Below are positions 5,263 through 6,259 of a stretch of 6,259 bases of DNA, in pieces. The stretch covers positions 1 to 6,259 of the forward strand of contig CALGIY010000091.1 in NCBI GenBank assembly GCA_937914965.1. Direction: 5' to 3'. The notes beneath the pieces are model-generated. The model saw nothing but the letters and a program-made list of their open reading frames with translations. It had not been told where the DNA came from and searched no databases. Position 1 is the stretch's first letter. Every line of letters begins with the position of its first letter. This DNA is from an uncultured Thermoanaerobacteraceae bacterium (GTDB taxonomy: Bacteria; Bacillota; DSM-12270; Thermacetogeniales; Thermacetogeniaceae). A program made the translations under genes and the position numbers.

Positions 5263-6207
5263 TTAGTCAAGAATACCTTCCAACAATGAAACCCTAATCT
5301 CGTATGCTTCCCGGCGACTTCCTTCAATAAAGTTCCGTAATGCTTTTTTTTTAAGCAAAGAAAATAATCGTGATTTACTATATTTAAGAATTTTTCTAAC
5401 GGCCTTCAAAAATAAAGATGAATGCAGTTGTGACTTGGCAATACATAGGGAGATCCGCGGGATCTCCATCAGGGTTCGTGTCTCCCTTAATATTTGTGCC
5501 ATAATCTCCGGTTCCTTGCCTGCACCGAGCAAATAGAGGTTGTGACCATCTTCTTTCCCCAGATATCGCAGTGTCCCGAGCTTTCCGGAAAACGTCTGCC
5601 CGGCGACCCAGTCAAGCAGGTCATTATCCCCAATACCCGGATTAAGGTGCAGTCCAGCCAGTAACAGAGGAACAGAATCACCCTCCGGGCAGATATAGAA
5701 AACGAAACGGCGTTCCGAGTAGTTTAGAGAACAGCTGCCATACGAGGGTTCTTGCTTTGCAAACTTCAAAACGTTATTCGCTATCTGAACCAGGAAGGGA
5801 TAAGCTATTTGAGTTCCATAAACCACAAGTGGCCTTCCAATGGTAACAAGATTTAAACCCCTGGAAAGAAACCCTCCAATCACCATTAAGGGATTAATAG
5901 GAGAAGTGGTATCAACAGGGCAAATCTCCCTTTCACAATCAAATAATTCAACAATTTTATGTATAAAAATGGTTACATTAGGCCCAGCAGTCCGCTTTCC
6001 CAATACAAATATTTCGTTCCCCAACATGTCTCGCCCAATAAAGCGGAAACGACCATGTGTTACTCTTTGATACTGATCATAGTGGGGAACCCCCAAAAGT
6101 TCAGCAGGGCTGGCGGTCCTTCCCTTTGGCAGCATCCCCAGATGAATCCCCGCTGAGGTCACCGAAGAGTGCGAACCACCATAGCAGTGGTAAATTATTT
6201 TTGCCAT
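5263..6207 (-). CDS. DUF3189 family protein with two tandem domain copies
   Basis: This protein of unknown function has 314 residues, about twice the length of one DUF3189 domain. The N-terminal copy (about 3-148) carries KIIYHCYGGSHSSVTSAGIH, with CYGGSHSS at 8-15, then GRFRFIGRDMLGNEIFVLGK (52-71). The C-terminal copy (about 167-290) repeats the layout as FVFYICPEG...LLLAGLHL and LGTLRYLGKEDGHNLYLLG (210-228), but lacks the CYGGSHSS motif. A charged tail of about 25 residues follows a lysine-rich stretch. I see no signal peptide or convincing membrane segment. DUF3189 genes occur beside the DUF512, der and spoIVA genes of spore formers, so a sporulation-related or housekeeping role is possible but unproven. 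The ATG at 6205-6207 is preferred to TTG at 6211-6213, because AGGG lies 7 nt before the ATG and abuts the TTG. Codons 286-288 form a run of nine A. Confidence 0.85.
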   Translation of the reverse strand: MAKIIYHCYGGSHSSVTSAGIHLGMLPKGRTASPAELLGVPHYDQYQRVTHGRFRFIGRDMLGNEIFVLGKRTAGPNVTIFIHKIVELFDCEREICPVDTTSPINPLMVIGGFLSRGLNLVTIGRPLVVYGTQIAYPFLVQIANNVLKFAKQEPSYGSCSLNYSERRFVFYICPEGDSVPLLLAGLHLNPGIGDNDLLDWVAGQTFSGKLGTLRYLGKEDGHNLYLLGAGKEPEIMAQILRETRTLMEIPRISLCIAKSQLHSSLFLKAVRKILKYSKSRLFSLLKKKALRNFIEGSRREAYEIRVSLLEGILD

Positions 6208-6216
6208 GCCCAAACC

Positions 6217-6259
6217 CTAGTGGTTAACAATGATCATTACCCCATTTCCCAGGTCGTGA
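6217..6259 (-). CDS. C-terminal end of upstream gene, possibly YIEGIA capping subunit
   Basis: Reading leftward from the right edge, an open frame gives HDLGNGVMIIVNH followed by TAG at 6217-6219, only 9 nt before the DUF3189 start. That tight spacing and the conserved-looking ending suggest the last 13 codons of a real gene in the same operon. From memory, the small 'capping complex subunit for YIEGIA' proteins of Clostridia end in a similar HDLxNG...IIVxH pattern and lie next to DUF3189 genes. With only 13 residues this identity is tentative. The rest of the gene lies outside the window. Confidence 0.5.
   Translation of the reverse strand, partial: HDLGNGVMIIVNH

Noticed and set aside
5487..5681. 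64-codon minus-strand frame within the DUF3189 gene
   Set aside because: It overlaps a longer supported frame, has no RBS, and shows no similarity I recognise.

Overview
The window looks like a chromosomal segment of an endospore-forming Firmicute, most likely a Clostridia-class organism of the Moorella/Desulfotomaculum/Peptococcaceae kind. The evidence is a complete spoIVA gene, strong GGAGG-type ribosome binding sites, a moderate base composition, and the cluster DUF3189 - radical SAM/DUF512 - der - plsY - spoIVA. That order is typical of clostridial genomes as I remember them. The taxon is inferred from gene content only.

Every confident gene is on the minus strand, so the window reads right to left. 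At the right edge (6217-6259) is the last 13 codons of an upstream gene, possibly the small 'capping complex subunit for YIEGIA'. It is followed 9 nt later by a protein with two DUF3189-like halves (5263-6207). Then come a PDZ/radical-SAM-like/DUF512 protein (3884-5230), the ribosome-assembly GTPase Der (2568-3887), whose GTG start overlaps the preceding stop as GTGA, and the acyl-phosphate:glycerol-3-phosphate acyltransferase PlsY (1977-2555). A strong intrinsic terminator (1934-1961) ends this operon. A 141-nt leader follows between the terminator and spoIVA, probably holding its mother-cell promoter. spoIVA (311-1792) has its own intrinsic terminator (271-303).

The left 270 bases are unusual. 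After the spoIVA terminator there is a possible promoter, an excellent Shine-Dalgarno sequence and the exact N-terminus of a homoserine dehydrogenase. That reading frame stops after 26 codons, and homology ends near position 105. Bases 1 to about 105 look like a different sequence, with an open frame on the opposite strand. This is either a real rearrangement or insertion that broke hom, or a chimeric assembly join at a contig end.

Functionally, the main operon combines growth functions (50S subunit maturation by Der, phospholipid synthesis by PlsY) with two conserved uncharacterised proteins. The adjacent spoIVA unit encodes the ATPase that forms the spore-coat basement layer. gpsA, often found between plsY and spoIVA in relatives, is absent. 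No mobile element, CRISPR array, tRNA or rRNA was recognised.
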